Source: Phymatolithon calcareum (lineage: Eukaryota; Rhodophyta; Florideophyceae; Hapalidiales). From it: a stretch of DNA of 64,000 nt. The notes under the pieces are model-generated. The model ran no database searches, was not told the DNA's origin, and worked only from the letters and a program-made list of their open reading frames with translations. The stretch is taken from the NCBI GenBank assembly GCA_977006965.1, contig OZ345375.1, positions 2,523,109 to 2,587,108 on the forward strand. Reading direction: 5' to 3'. How positions within the stretch are numbered: the stretch's first letter is position 1; the number at the start of each line of letters is the position of its first letter. Below, in pieces: positions 44,556-57,022 of this stretch. Made by a program: the position numbers and the translations under genes.

Positions 44556-45270
44556 GGGTTTTTTTCAATGATGCTGCGCCCAGTATGCAAAAATATACAG
44601 AGAAGCTGGAAGCAGTTGCCCAAAGACATGTAGAATGACTTCCAGAAGAACCTTCAAAACGTTAATGATTTTCATTCCCCAATCTAATAACGCCTTCGTA
44701 TTATAAATAACATAATCACTTGTCCTCCGGTCTATACAGAAGTGGAGAATGACTGACAAAATCACGCCAAATTCCTTCAGAAATGACCTTCAAAATGTCG
44801 ATGATTCGTATCCCGAATATCGTTACAAAGCTCGTCAATTTTAACGTAGATCTTTTCTATCGTCATCGTTTCATTCCATACAGAACACAGAATATTGAAC
44901 TCTGTCTTGTCCTGCAGTAGAGAATTCCTTCAAAACGAAGTTCAATGGTGATCATCTGCAATCTGGTTGCAGAGCTCTTTCTTTCTTTGGCGAGTCGCTT
45001 GTATCGTAATTTGTTCAGGAGTGGAGAATGGCTTCCCAAAATCGTTCTAAGTGTCGTGAAAAGGATCCTTCAAAATGTCAATACTTTTAATTCCCAACTT
45101 CCTTTCATAAATTGTCTTTTCAACGGCCAGTACTTTCTATCGTATGGATTTCCTAGCGTACAAAAACTAATCACTTTTCTTTCCGAGTTATCAAGCAGTG
45201 CAGATTGATTTCCCAAAATCATGCCGAACGCCCTCGAAAAGGATGATCAAAATGTGATTATTTTTCATTC
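44556..45270 (+). repeat. Degenerate tandem repeat
   Basis: A composite word recurs at irregular ~100-190-base intervals: GTGGAGAATG(A/G)CT, then CCAAAATC, and ~40 bases later CCTTCAAAATGTC followed by TTTTCATTCCC. Clear instances are near 44640, 44745, 45025 and 45205. The units are strongly diverged, so this is an old array. Confidence 0.45.
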
Positions 45271-45609
45271 TCGCTTCGCAGATCTTGTCTGCTCCAGAGG
45301 CAATAATTAAAATTCTGATTGAAATTGCATTGGCACACTTTTATTTCATGGCAGTGCTATTTTTGAAATTGCTAATTTTGTAAGATTTACATTAACAGCG
45401 CCATGGCGTACATGAGATTTTTCTAATCGACGTGTCATTTTGTTTGCAGACACGTGAATCTGGGCGTTTGCGCGCAGAAGTAGAAATTCCTAGAACAGTC
45501 GACGTCCACAGCACGAGCCCATTATACCATTTAATCTCAAGTCGCAACTTCACCAGTCTCGACTAAGCACGGGACTTATGTTCACTGCCAGTTAGGGGAT
45601 ACTCACGTC

Positions 45610-45860
45610 TTTGAGTCATCAATTTATTCCCATTCTCTATAATAATCAACCACTCTTATTACCATTTCCCTTTTCATTTTTCCAAATCAAAAAATACAAA
45701 AGTGGTGCGGGATATCAGATCTCACACATCTTTTCAGTTTCTCAAATACTATCATACCGTTTCATTACGATTCAACTTTATGCGTGTAATATCCTATTGA
45801 TTATGTCTTTCAACTTTTCTCACAATCCTTGTATCATCATTTTTCCTCTCCCAATCTGAA
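45610..45860 (+). repeat. Segment related to 48890-49140
   Basis: Shares an ordered set of blocks with 48890-49140: a CCATTTCC/TTCCATTG-type AT-rich lead, then AAAAAG(T/A)(G/C)GTGCGGGA, CAGAT-CACAC-TCTTTT, and a C/T-rich tail. They could be very old LTRs of the decayed element between them, or the leading ends of two tandem copies. Confidence 0.33.
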
Positions 45861-45958
45861 TGCCTTACTACAACCCAGAGCACATCTTCCTCACCTCGCC
45901 GCGCACCGTGCCCCGACCATAGCCAAAAGTTCCCCATCGACTTCGGACTCAGGCTCCA

Positions 45959-46990
45959 ATGCTCATATCTCCCCCTCAACCCACGGCCTACATCCACATC
46001 GACCCCTTCGCTGTCACAAAGTTTTCCAATGCCAGTCGCATGGATGAGGCTGTTTTGATCATCTTCATGCAAAACATGGAACAGGGCGGAGGGTTCTCTT
46101 CTAAACAGCCAGTATGTGGCGTGATAATAGATGACGGAAACGTGCTCATTGTTGACGTCGATAATCGTATCAGAGCCTTACGTCGCCTTGTCGCCAAAAA
46201 CAAGCTTCCCCCGAGCACTCGAGTACCGATGACCGTTATGCATGTCGACACTCAATTCACGGCGTCTTTGGATGTTGCAGTCCAGAGCAATGAAAAACAC
46301 GTCAAGAAGAGTAATGTCTTTATCGACTACTTGGTTCTTACATTCACTGTCCGCGAGAAATACATTAGCGAGAGGAAGCACTCCCACACGCCCCAATGGA
46401 AAAATCTGAGTCTTTGGGCTATGTCCCAGTGCCCTGCGGAATGCCAGAAGAAGGTTCGCAAGGTACTGAAATAGAACCAAATGAGCCTGGTCTACAGCAT
46501 TCTCAAGGCCGTTTTCCTCATTCGGAAAGCTCATGACAAGGACGACCCTACATGGGAGTTCTTTTGCTACCTGGCCAAAGCACCGCATGCTGTTGACCTC
46601 CGCACCCTGGGCGAAGCTGATTTCACGAACGCCATCGCCACTTCATCCTCCAACAGAACCATGTTTACAGTGTTGCCAAGTTTTTTCAGATCTCCAATGT
46701 GGTCAAATGGGATGCGATGCGGCGCGCGCTCTTAAACCAGCATGCTCAATTCTGTAATGTTTTTTGTGGTACTGCCCAATACCAGTACGCTGGGCAAAAA
46801 GTCTCAAGGCGCAAAAGACCGGCGATCAATACCGAAAAGAACGCGGAGGTCCTCAGAAAATTTTTGCAATACTTCCTTTCCGCATGAAATGTTATCGCCA
46901 ACCTCTTTCTTTTCCAATCCGTCGAAGAAATGATCGCTCCATACGTCATGTTCAATCCGCAGGAGTTGCATTTCAACGTCACCCCCCTAG
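45959..46990 (+). pseudogene. Decayed protein-coding remnant, unknown family
   Basis: Open pieces of good coding quality sit in succession: 45959-46474, 46481-~46640 in the same frame after a TAG, then ~46630-46887 in another frame. The encoded text is consistent (hydrophobic-polar alternation, motifs such as VIIDDGNVLIVDVDNR, then WDAMRRALLNQHAQF), so one long protein broken by a stop and a frameshift is likely. I do not recognise the family. More decayed fragments continue to 48.8 kb, where a SET-like module appears, so this may be the 5' part of the same element. Confidence 0.4.
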
Positions 46991-48511
46991 TCTACTACAG
47001 TCCTAAATGGTCAAGGCTTCGTCGAAGACGATGAGGCTGAGCTCCGAGCTAGAGCAAGGACGTCTGCAAACGTGAACGCACAGCTTCGCAGAGTTGCATT
47101 CAATTTCATCAACTGCCTCCAACACCACTTGCCGAAACAAATTAAGGAGTCTCTCCACGCCACCCCGGAACCGAAAGTGACACGAAACCTAATGAGTGCG
47201 TTTTCTCTCCCCCGCAACCCGGTGTACGTCCAAGGTTATGTTCCGAGCGGTCTCCATTACGTTATCAATTCCATCTCCATCTTACGGAAGCGCGAATTTG
47301 AAACTGCTCCATCCATCCCTCTTGATTTCACTCACAGCCCGGTACCCTTAACCATGGAAGATGTCCCAATGTCACCTCCCGCTCGGAATTCATTGCTCTT
47401 CTGCTAGTATCTGTCACCGACAACGAGAGAAACAATTCATCTGTCCCCACTCTGTCGCCTACACCGTCCACTGCTCGCGACGGCGACGTGGAGGCCGGCG
47501 AGGCCGATGAATCGATCCAGCCAGTACCGTCCCCGTCTCAAAAGAAGAATCGACACGTCTTTGAGGCTTCATCAGCCTCGCTATCAGGCCGAGAGAGTAC
47601 CAGATCACATATATCCACACTTTCCCTGGCTACTGGCATCAAGCCTCCTGCGATTCATATCATTCCGAGCATGCCACGCACTCCATAACTACCCTTGCAT
47701 GAAGCTTTCGACAGGAATGAATTTGTTTTTAACTGCTCCATCCCGGACCTCGCCGGACTCCACTATGAGCGATTTGGAGAGTATTTTTACGGCACGCGTC
47801 AAATTTCTTGCACGGATCCCCCGTCCAAGACCCGTAGTGATCTCAATCGCTCAAACTGCACCCACGAAATTTTGTCGCAGCAGGACATGCGTGATTTTAC
47901 GCCCATCTGCAGAAAGTATTGCGTCCCGTCGGACACGTGCTCCTTTTCTCTGCAAAAGAGTCAGACGCAATTGTAGATTGACAGTATCCACACTTTGTAG
48001 AGTATGTCTGTCCATCGTGTTCTTCAGTACGAAAACCACGGATGTATACAGATTTCGTTTCCTTCGAATATGAACATCATCGACAACGTGTCAAAGATGG
48101 GCCCAAGAGAAAAGCTGATGAAAGGGCAAAGAGATGCAAAAGCCCGCTAGACTTCTAAAGGAGCTAATCGAGCCCCACTCCCTCCCCAAGTCCATCGTTC
48201 TCAAACCTTTTGGTGGCACCTACTTCATAAGTGTCGCTTGTCTCCAGCTTCCTTTTTCCAGAGTGTTCATTGCCTGTGAGCTGGATGACGGCTGTCACCG
48301 TGCAGCTTCTCAGCGTCTGTATCGACCTTTTGCTGAAGCCATTGTCAACGATCGCTTCCCCTTGCTTGCCGCTGGCGATACGATCAGCCTGGTACCATTG
48401 CAGGCTGGTAGAGTGGCACCATTGTGCACGAGAACTTAGACAAATATCGTTCGATGTAGGGCCGGCCGATTCAAGATATATGTCACGAGTGTATCCAGTT
48501 TCAAAAGCCCT

Positions 48512-48799
48512 CCAATCTCCCCGACTGCGAACCAGCCGAAGGTCAACGAGATATTAGTCGTCCCGCCAACTTATTGTCTCGCCTCTTACTTCAACGACAA
48601 AAGGAAGCTCCGCACTGGGCTGGAGGCGGAGAACGCTGTAACCAGGAAAGCGAACGTCCTATTCCAGCAGAGGAACCTGTACTTCACCTTCCCGAAGCTC
48701 ATCAACCCGCACTATGTTTATATCGTCGATTCCCGAGAGATTCAAAAGGGTGCCGAGGTTCTAGTCAGTTATGGAAAGCCATATTATAAGACACTTTAG
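48512..48799 (+). pseudogene. SET-like domain fragment at end of decayed element
   Basis: A frame without its own ATG runs open from about 48512 to a TAG at 48797-48799. The last ~45 residues read like the C-terminal half of a SET domain: a Tyr-Val-Tyr-Ile-Val-Asp strand, then SREIQKGAEVLVSYGKPYY. That ends in the YG turn that closes the S-adenosylmethionine site of SET methyltransferases (compare ...I-x-x-G-E-E-L-x-x-x-Y-G). The usual upstream NHS motif is not clearly present. Preceding sequence in other frames is decayed coding. A fragment of a host gene captured by an element, or an element that normally encodes a SET protein, are both possible. Confidence 0.42.
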
Positions 48800-48889
48800 T
48801 TTCTTTGGTGCGATGAAGAATTCGTCCACCATCGACATATTAGAAATCCGCTACTGGTATTCAGTGCTCATTCCAACGAATTCGCGCTC

Positions 48890-49140
48890 ATGATCTTCCC
48901 TAGAGAGATGAATTTCCATTGTTTTCTATTGTTATTCCCTATTCCAATGACTATGTCCAATATCAGAAAATGCAAAAAGACGTGCGGGACCCCAGATACC
49001 CACACCTCTTTTTTCAACTATTTTTATAATTTTATATTTCCATGTCTTTCTTTCACAAATTGTTATAGCCATATTTGTACTTATATTATCGCTCACTTCT
49101 TTCTCATAACGTGCCACACTTTCCTATTTATGCCTCCATC
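48890..49140 (+). repeat. Segment related to 45610-45860
   Basis: Second member of the diverged pair described at 45610. It is followed, as in the first copy, by a C/T-rich stretch and then by decayed coding (for example an open piece around 49215-49370 reading QFTVVLLRFDDPKYG). This supports two tandem copies of one element. Confidence 0.33.
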
Positions 49141-49509
49141 TTCACCAGACTTCCACCAACATCACTCACCATTACCTCTGCGACCCATCCGGCCCACCCT
49201 TTCTCCTTCTCGTCATGTTGGCCCGTTTACACACTCCGTCTCCAGACAGCACGCAGTTCACGGTAGTACTCCTCCGCTTCGACGACCCAAAGTATGGGAG
49301 TAAGTTCAACACTCCATCCGCAACGGACTTAGCCCGTATTGCGCGAAACTTCGGCATCGGTGTCTGAACTATTCGTGTCGCCGCATTGGAGATTGGCCGA
49401 GAAACCCCGTATCCGAAGAAGAAGAGTACCCTTGGTGCCCTCTTTCTGGAAAAAAAAGATCTAGTGCTCAAATCGGCCGTGTCGTGCTGTCATGACCTCA
49501 TCGTCGTCC

Positions 49510-52500
49510 TCAACAGACACGAAGAATGGAATTGAAAGCTCTGGAACCAATCGCTCGAACAAGGCCCGGTTCGAAAAATCCGGTTCTTCATATACAGCTA
49601 AGGTGTAAATAGTGGAAAACGTCATTTCTACATCACTTGGACCGAGTTAGATAGTATACGTACCAATACCTGGGATACTGCCTTCAAACTACGGCTCGAA
49701 TCGCTGGTTATCCATCATGCCGTCCCCATCTGTCTCGCTCTCCACCGTGCTCTTTCCATTGCAACCCCTGGATACAGTGCCCCGCGCCATGCCTCTTCGG
49801 GATCGAGCGCCCCCACCTCTAGAGTACGATCCGTTCCAGTCTGCGCAGATGCAATCCCCGCTCCATCTCAACCACATGCTGTGGATTTGGTACCCGGAGT
49901 ACCTCCCTTACGGGATTCAGTGATTTCTTTGCACTGTACTTAATAAGCGTGACCAAAGTGTGAAGAAGTCCCCTTATGTCGACGAAGAAGACACGAAAAT
50001 CTCAGTCGGCTTACGATTACAGTTCCCTTTCCTTCGCAGATATGAAGCAGTTGTTTTTCCTGGTTAGGATAGCTCATGCACCATCATGTACGTACTTTCA
50101 GCTCTATTCAGCTCCATTTCTACGAGTATCATACCGAAATGAGTGAATTGAATGCCCGATGAGCTGTCTCATGAGCCACAGATGTTCTCAGACCGTATTC
50201 AACTTCATACATTCACAAATTTTTTCAAATACGCGTATTGTCGTTATGATCCCCCTTTTCTCATCAGGGACCAGTACAGACGTCATGCATTGTTTGATAT
50301 TCATCTCTTCACGGAGCTCTCTCAGTTCATCAACATTCATGACAGAGACACTTTCCGTTTATTTCAAAATTAGGTATATTCCATTTCATTCCTACATCTC
50401 AACAGAATAGGCTTTGAGATCAGTTTCAATCAAGATTTCCATTTCGAGCTTTACTGTGGAGTACCATATTTGGCATGTCGTCCTCAGCACAGTGAGGTAC
50501 TAATTGGCAACTTGTCTTCAACACATTGGTGATTCTGCACTCCGCCCTCAGGAACACCCTTCAAATTGCCACGCCATTCCAAAACCCCTCTCCCATAGAG
50601 TAAGTCCCTCACTGGTTGTCGTGAGAAACGTTTGGAGTGCACTGCACTCCAAACTATCACTTCGGACAAGGGACACAGTTTCCTCCACGTTCGTTTCCAG
50701 ACTTGGTAAGCTGATCGTCGGTGGCTCGGCATCGGAAAGGACTAAGTTCTCAATCTTGCAAGATCATTCGAGTCGAAGCTCATCAAACTTGATTATATTC
50801 CTTCTACGCGAAGCCACCATTTGGCTCGCCTATGGGGTTAAATACCCGTCGGTTGCTTACAGCATGCACGACAAATAGAGAACTGTAAGGCGACCATTGT
50901 CATGTCTAAAATCATATCTATCATAAGGCAATCATGAATACAATCTACTGTCAGCCGTCGTGCACAAAAGTGTACCGGCCTACAGTCCAGGGGTGCGCTA
51001 TACTACACCTGATATGCCCTGTTTGCACGCTAGCAGGAATGTGTTCGGGCATGGAATTACGCTTCGCATGATAATCTTCTGACTGTGTAATGTTCGTTAC
51101 AAGCATGACGCAATCATTCTTTTTAATTTCTGAATCTCTCTTCTCTGTTCACAGATTGTCTATTTAAAGTTCGCGCAACGAGTAGCGGGGCGGGATAAGA
51201 AGAATAGAGTCAAAATAAGTAAATCACTTGTATCGCCACATCTTGGGGGAAAGTGTTAAGTCGAGCACACGGGTCAGTCAATGTGTAAGGTACTGTCAGA
51301 GAGACTCGAAAGGCTGACAGAAGATTCCATTGTTAACATTTAAAGAACCACGAACCTAATGTGGGATATAAGAGTCGGTCTCTGTCCTTTAATTCTGCTG
51401 TGAAACATGAACCACATGCCGAGCTCTAGACCAGTGTACGCTTCAATTTCAGGCTTAGTAACACGTTTGAAAAATCGACCGAATGAATTCGTCATGTCGC
51501 GGATCCGCTGAATATCTTCCCGTGCGAAAGGCAAGCGAAACAAGCGAAAACTTTCCGATGTATTGAATGCATGGCGTAGTCGAGCCTCTTGGAGTACCAA
51601 AAGTCGGTTACGGTGTTTGAGTCGCAACAAGTACTCACCCCCTCCCTCAGCATTATCACCGATTTGCACTAGTCAACGGATAGCACTGGGAGACATGCAA
51701 TTGACTCTACAGCTAGAGTTGCACAATGATGTGCTTTGTTTTCAATCATACTTGACGATTCGTGGCAGAATTACTCGCTCTCAGAGTCCTCGTGATCACT
51801 CGTCAGAGAGGTTTTTTGCGTAAGAAACACAAACTAATACAGACGCAAATCCTGAAATAGGGTAACGCGATATGCCTGAAACTAGGTTGTGCATTACCCC
51901 TTGCCCCGGAGAAAATAGTGTATCATTTCTTGCACTTTGCGCACTGAACAATTTCTTACAGTACTGAATTCGTTTCACTCGTGTCGCCCAGAGTTCGTGA
52001 TCGTCCTTCAGACTGGCTTGAAGAAACTTGCTTTTCGCATGTTCTGATGTGACCTTGGTTGGCTTATTTTCTACCTAAACTCTAACTAAACTCTCACCCG
52101 GAACCAATAGGTCCTCTCGATATCTCTTTTTCCGGGTCCGTTCTTCGGTACCAGATTGAGGACCGAAATCCACACCGGTATGCTTACAGCGGCTTAGCTA
52201 GACTGCTGGAAGGGGGACCACAGCTGCATTTTGACTCAGAAATCCAATTAATTCTCGGGCCGAAGTACTGCCCTGCACCTCCAGTGTCCTGCGCTCATTA
52301 CTGATACATCGCGTTTGCAGAACAAAATTTGATTCACTGGTGGTGCCTTTCTGCGGTCTTTGTCCTTCTTCTACCACCGGGTTATCTTTTTAGCATGCAC
52401 GAGGCGTGTATAATATTACTTTACAGTGAATTTAAAATTTTCATTGTAGTGCCTGGTATCCCTGACGTGGGGCAAGGTGACAACTATCTAACGCTGAATT

Positions 52501-53785
52501 GGATTCACTGTCTTATAATGGCGGCGTTACACCTCGCCATCAATGTCTTGTAGCTTCTATCTCTCTTGGCTAGCAATGTTTATTAGTACGTCAATAATCG
52601 CTGACGTCCCTCTACGAAGACCCCGACTCTTGAAACAATTCCTGGGGTCTTAGTTATACCGACAGATAGCCGCACCATTTCTTGATTGGCTATCGCACCG
52701 CTTGAAAATTCGTCCAGCCGTAAGTAAAACCACTAAGACATAGCTTACACGAAATTGATGCTTACTGTAACTCCAGTACCATTCTCAAAAGCAACCCAAA
52801 TTATGAGGAGTCTACCTAGATTATTGGTTACGTTTCTTGTCGAAAATTTAACCCCGAGTATACTGCGTGACTAAGTAAAAAATCTAATTTGAAAAAGGGC
52901 GTTTCGGCTTCCCGCACCGTCGTGGCTTTACTATGGAGAAGGTTATAATTTGTGCGTGCGCAAGTCGTGAAATGGAAGCAAAAATCATGAGAACTTGTTC
53001 ATACGCAAACAGAAATTTGTGTTTTCCGGTTTAACCCACTCCATTGGGGGAGCATAGCATCGATTTGTCACGAGAATTATTTGGTTTAGTCGGGCCAAAA
53101 TGCCTCCGTGCTCCCCCAGTGTCTTTGATAAATGAACAACACAAGTCAATTCCATTCCTAGTAATATTCTTATCGCCCAATATCTATATAACGCGAACTG
53201 CTTACATTAACTGGCCGAATTTTCGCAAGTCGACACGCTCGACTTCTCTTGCTAAACCTTCATTTGCCTTCAAGTAGTGAGAGCCCACGAGAAGTTGTTT
53301 TAAAAATTCTGCTCCAATCTTCCCTCTTCAGAGTGAGGTACAAATCTAACATATCATTATTTTCTCTTTTGGAATCTAGATTATATCTCAGGTCTGTTCA
53401 CTTCAATGCAAACATTTCGCAGCCTTATGCGCCATACTTGCGAGTCCTATTTCCCTAAGGGATCAGAATTTCTTGTTCCAACAGACCCAGTCGCACGATC
53501 CTTACGTTCCGGAGGACGACGTCAGGTACCTGATACCAGTTATGTTCTGCACAGAACGTATGACAAAAAAAGGAAGAGGCTTCCATAGAATCATCGAAGA
53601 TATTACACATTTCATATAAACAGATTCTCATCCCACGCAATTAAATATGGAATGTCGCGGTCCTAATGCCCGATTTCCTTCTTCAAAACAAGGAACAGAT
53701 TTGAAATAGAAGTTCTATTCATTTAGAAATTTCGACTATATCGACTTCGAACAAATAGCTCAATTCTTCACAAGCGCTGTACTCA
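49510..53785. other. Repeat-derived stretch, one weak transposase-like ORF
   Basis: No secure genes. AT-rich, with short frames only. A minus-strand frame at 51340-51669 is listed separately. Confidence 0.35.
51340..51669 (-). CDS. Possible transposase N-terminal fragment
   Basis: A 109-residue frame with ESFRLFRLPFAREDIQRI followed, ~40 residues later, by a hydrophobic block TGLELGMWFMFHSRI. This arrangement resembles the helical region preceding the DDE core of PIF/Harbinger-like transposases (F-R-F-x-x-x-D-I ... G-x-E-A-L-x-x-x-x-x-R-L). No catalytic core follows. The match is by eye and weak. Confidence 0.25.
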   Translation of the reverse strand: MQIGDNAEGGGEYLLRLKHRNRLLVLQEARLRHAFNTSESFRLFRLPFAREDIQRIRDMTNSFGRFFKRVTKPEIEAYTGLELGMWFMFHSRIKGQRPTLISHIRFVVL

Positions 53786-53789
53786 GGAA

Positions 53790-56546
53790 CATTCATTTTC
53801 ATTCATTTTCATTCATTTTCATTCATTTTCATTCATTTTCATTCATTTTCATTCATTTTCATTCATTTTCATTCATTTTCATTCATTTTCATTCATTTTC
53901 ATTCATTTTCATTCATTTTCATTCATTTTCATTCATTTTCATTCATTTTCATTCATTTTCATTCATTTTCATTCATTTTCATTCATTTTCATTCATTTTC
54001 ATTCATTTTCATTCATTTTCATTCATTTTCATTCATTTTCATTCATTTTCATTCATTTTCATTCATTTTCATTCATTTTCATTCATTTTCATTCATTTTC
54101 ATTCATTTTCATTCATTTTCATTCATTTTCATTCATTTTCATTCATTTTCATTCATTTTCATTCATTTTCATTCATTTTCATTCATTTTCATTCATTTTC
54201 ATTCATTTTCATTCATTTTCATTCATTTTCATTCATTTTCATTCATTTTCATTCATTTTCATTCATTTTCATTCATTTTCATTCATTTTCATTCATTTTC
54301 ATTCATTTTCATTCATTTTCATTCATTTTCATTCATTTTCATTCATTTTCATTCATTTTCATTCATTTTCATTCATTTTCATTCATTTTCATTCATTTTC
54401 ATTCATTTTCATTCATTTTCATTCATTTTCATTCATTTTCATTCATTTTCATTCATTTTCATTCATTTTCATTCATTTTCATTCATTTTCATTCATTTTC
54501 ATTCATTTTCATTCATTTTCATTCATTTTCATTCATTTTCATTCATTTTCATTCATTTTCATTCATTTTCATTCATTTTCATTCATTTTCATTCATTTTC
54601 ATTCATTTTCATTCATTTTCATTCATTTTCATTCATTTTCATTCATTTTCATTCATTTTCATTCATTTTCATTCATTTTCATTCATTTTCATTCATTTTC
54701 ATTCATTTTCATTCATTTTCATTCATTTTCATTCATTTTCATTCATTTTCATTCATTTTCATTCATTTTCATTCATTTTCATTCATTTTCATTCATTTTC
54801 ATTCATTTTCATTCATTTTCATTCATTTTCATTCATTTTCATTCATTTTCATTCATTTTCATTCATTTTCATTCATTTTCATTCATTTTCATTCATTTTC
54901 ATTCATTTTCATTCATTTTCATTCATTTTCATTCATTTTCATTCATTTTCATTCATTTTCATTCATTTTCATTCATTTTCATTCATTTTCATTCATTTTC
55001 ATTCATTTTCATTCATTTTCATTCATTTTCATTCATTTTCATTCATTTTCATTCATTTTCATTCATTTTCATTCATTTTCATTCATTTTCATTCATTTTC
55101 ATTCATTTTCATTCATTTTCATTCATTTTCATTCATTTTCATTCATTTTCATTCATTTTCATTCATTTTCATTCATTTTCATTCATTTTCATTCATTTTC
55201 ATTCATTTTCATTCATTTTCATTCATTTTCATTCATTTTCATTCATTTTCATTCATTTTCATTCATTTTCATTCATTTTCATTCATTTTCATTCATTTTC
55301 ATTCATTTTCATTCATTTTCATTCATTTTCATTCATTTTCATTCATTTTCATTCATTTTCATTCATTTTCATTCATTTTCATTCATTTTCATTCATTTTC
55401 ATTCATTTTCATTCATTTTCATTCATTTTCATTCATTTTCATTCATTTTCATTCATTTTCATTCATTTTCATTCATTTTCATTCATTTTCATTCATTTTC
55501 ATTCATTTTCATTCATTTTCATTCATTTTCATTCATTTTCATTCATTTTCATTCATTTTCATTCATTTTCATTCATTTTCATTCATTTTCATTCATTTTC
55601 ATTCATTTTCATTCATTTTCATTCATTTTCATTCATTTTCATTCATTTTCATTCATTTTCATTCATTTTCATTCATTTTCATTCATTTTCATTCATTTTC
55701 ATTCATTTTCATTCATTTTCATTCATTTTCATTCATTTTCATTCATTTTCATTCATTTTCATTCATTTTCATTCATTTTCATTCATTTTCATTCATTTTC
55801 ATTCATTTTCATTCATTTTCATTCATTTTCATTCATTTTCATTCATTTTCATTCATTTTCATTCATTTTCATTCATTTTCATTCATTTTCATTCATTTTC
55901 ATTCATTTTCATTCATTTTCATTCATTTTCATTCATTTTCATTCATTTTCATTCATTTTCATTCATTTTCATTCATTTTCATTCATTTTCATTCATTTTC
56001 ATTCATTTTCATTCATTTTCATTCATTTTCATTCATTTTCATTCATTTTCATTCATTTTCATTCATTTTCATTCATTTTCATTCATTTTCATTCATTTTC
56101 ATTCATTTTCATTCATTTTCATTCATTTTCATTCATTTTCATTCATTTTCATTCATTTTCATTCATTTTCATTCATTTTCATTCATTTTCATTCATTTTC
56201 ATTCATTTTCATTCATTTTCATTCATTTTCATTCATTTTCATTCATTTTCATTCATTTTCATTCATTTTCATTCATTTTCATTCATTTTCATTCATTTTC
56301 ATTCATTTTCATTCATTTTCATTCATTTTCATTCATTTTCATTCATTTTCATTCATTTTCATTCATTTTCATTCATTTTCATTCATTTTCATTCATTTTC
56401 ATTCATTTTCATTCATTTTCATTCATTTTCATTCATTTTCATTCATTTTCATTCATTTTCATTCATTTTCATTCATTTTCATTCATTTTCATTCATTTTC
56501 ATTCATTTTCATTCATTTTCATTCATTTTCATTCATTTTTCATTCA
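53790..56546 (+). repeat. 10-bp satellite (ATTCATTTTC)n
   Basis: From 53791 to 56530 the unit ATTCATTTTC repeats 274 times without a single visible substitution or length change. Only the last unit gains one T. All frames contain stops or give low-complexity peptide, so nothing is encoded. Confidence 0.99.
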
Positions 56547-56699
56547 CAGAAATGGAGAGCCAAATGAGCTCTCTTGATCGTTTTTTTTTTCGACAGGACC
56601 TCCGTTCCCAAGGGCAGAAGTTGGGGGATTGAATAAGACAATGAACCAGCGAGTCACTACAACATCGATTCGTGCGAGCGAGTCGCGGGGGCTTGTTTT

Positions 56700-57020
56700 C
56701 GAAGACATATCGCAGCTCTTTGGGTGCGCTCCAAGAAACGCCGATCGTGGCCAAGACGAGGACGCATCGACTTGAAGAACAACACCATGCGGTACAGACC
56801 AGATTTCGAAACTACGCTCCGCGGTGTGTCACTTTCCATCTCCCCCGGTGAGAACATTGGCATCATTGTACGAACTGGTGCGGAGAAAAGCTCGCTGCTT
56901 TCGGAATTATTTCACCTTTAGGAAATCGAGTCGGGAGCGATTATTGTTGTCGGATTGGACATGAGGCATTGTAGGCCGAAGCGATATATCTCATCCTATT
57001 TTATTCGAAATTTAGGCACA
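56700..57020 (+). pseudogene. ABCC-type ABC transporter nucleotide-binding domain fragment
   Basis: The frame from ~56724 reads WPRRGRIDLKNNTMRYRP, then LRGVSLSISPGE, IGIIVRTGAEKSS and LSELFHL, then a stop, then ESGAIIVVGLDM. This is the start of the second nucleotide-binding domain of an MRP/ABCC exporter (W-P-x-x-G-x-I, the R-Y-R-P turn, then Walker A G-R-T-G-A-G-K-S-S). The Walker A glycine before Lys is replaced by Glu. A TAG interrupts the domain, and the region beyond ~56990 is deleted or frameshifted. Only about 90 of ~1300-1500 residues remain. It is a dead host-gene fragment lying between the satellite and a Copia element, probably moved there with them. Confidence 0.62.
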
Positions 57021-57022
57021 GA

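Noticed and set aside
53790-56546. CRISPR-like array
   Set aside because: The 10-bp units are contiguous with no spacers, and the rest of the window is eukaryotic. It is a simple satellite.
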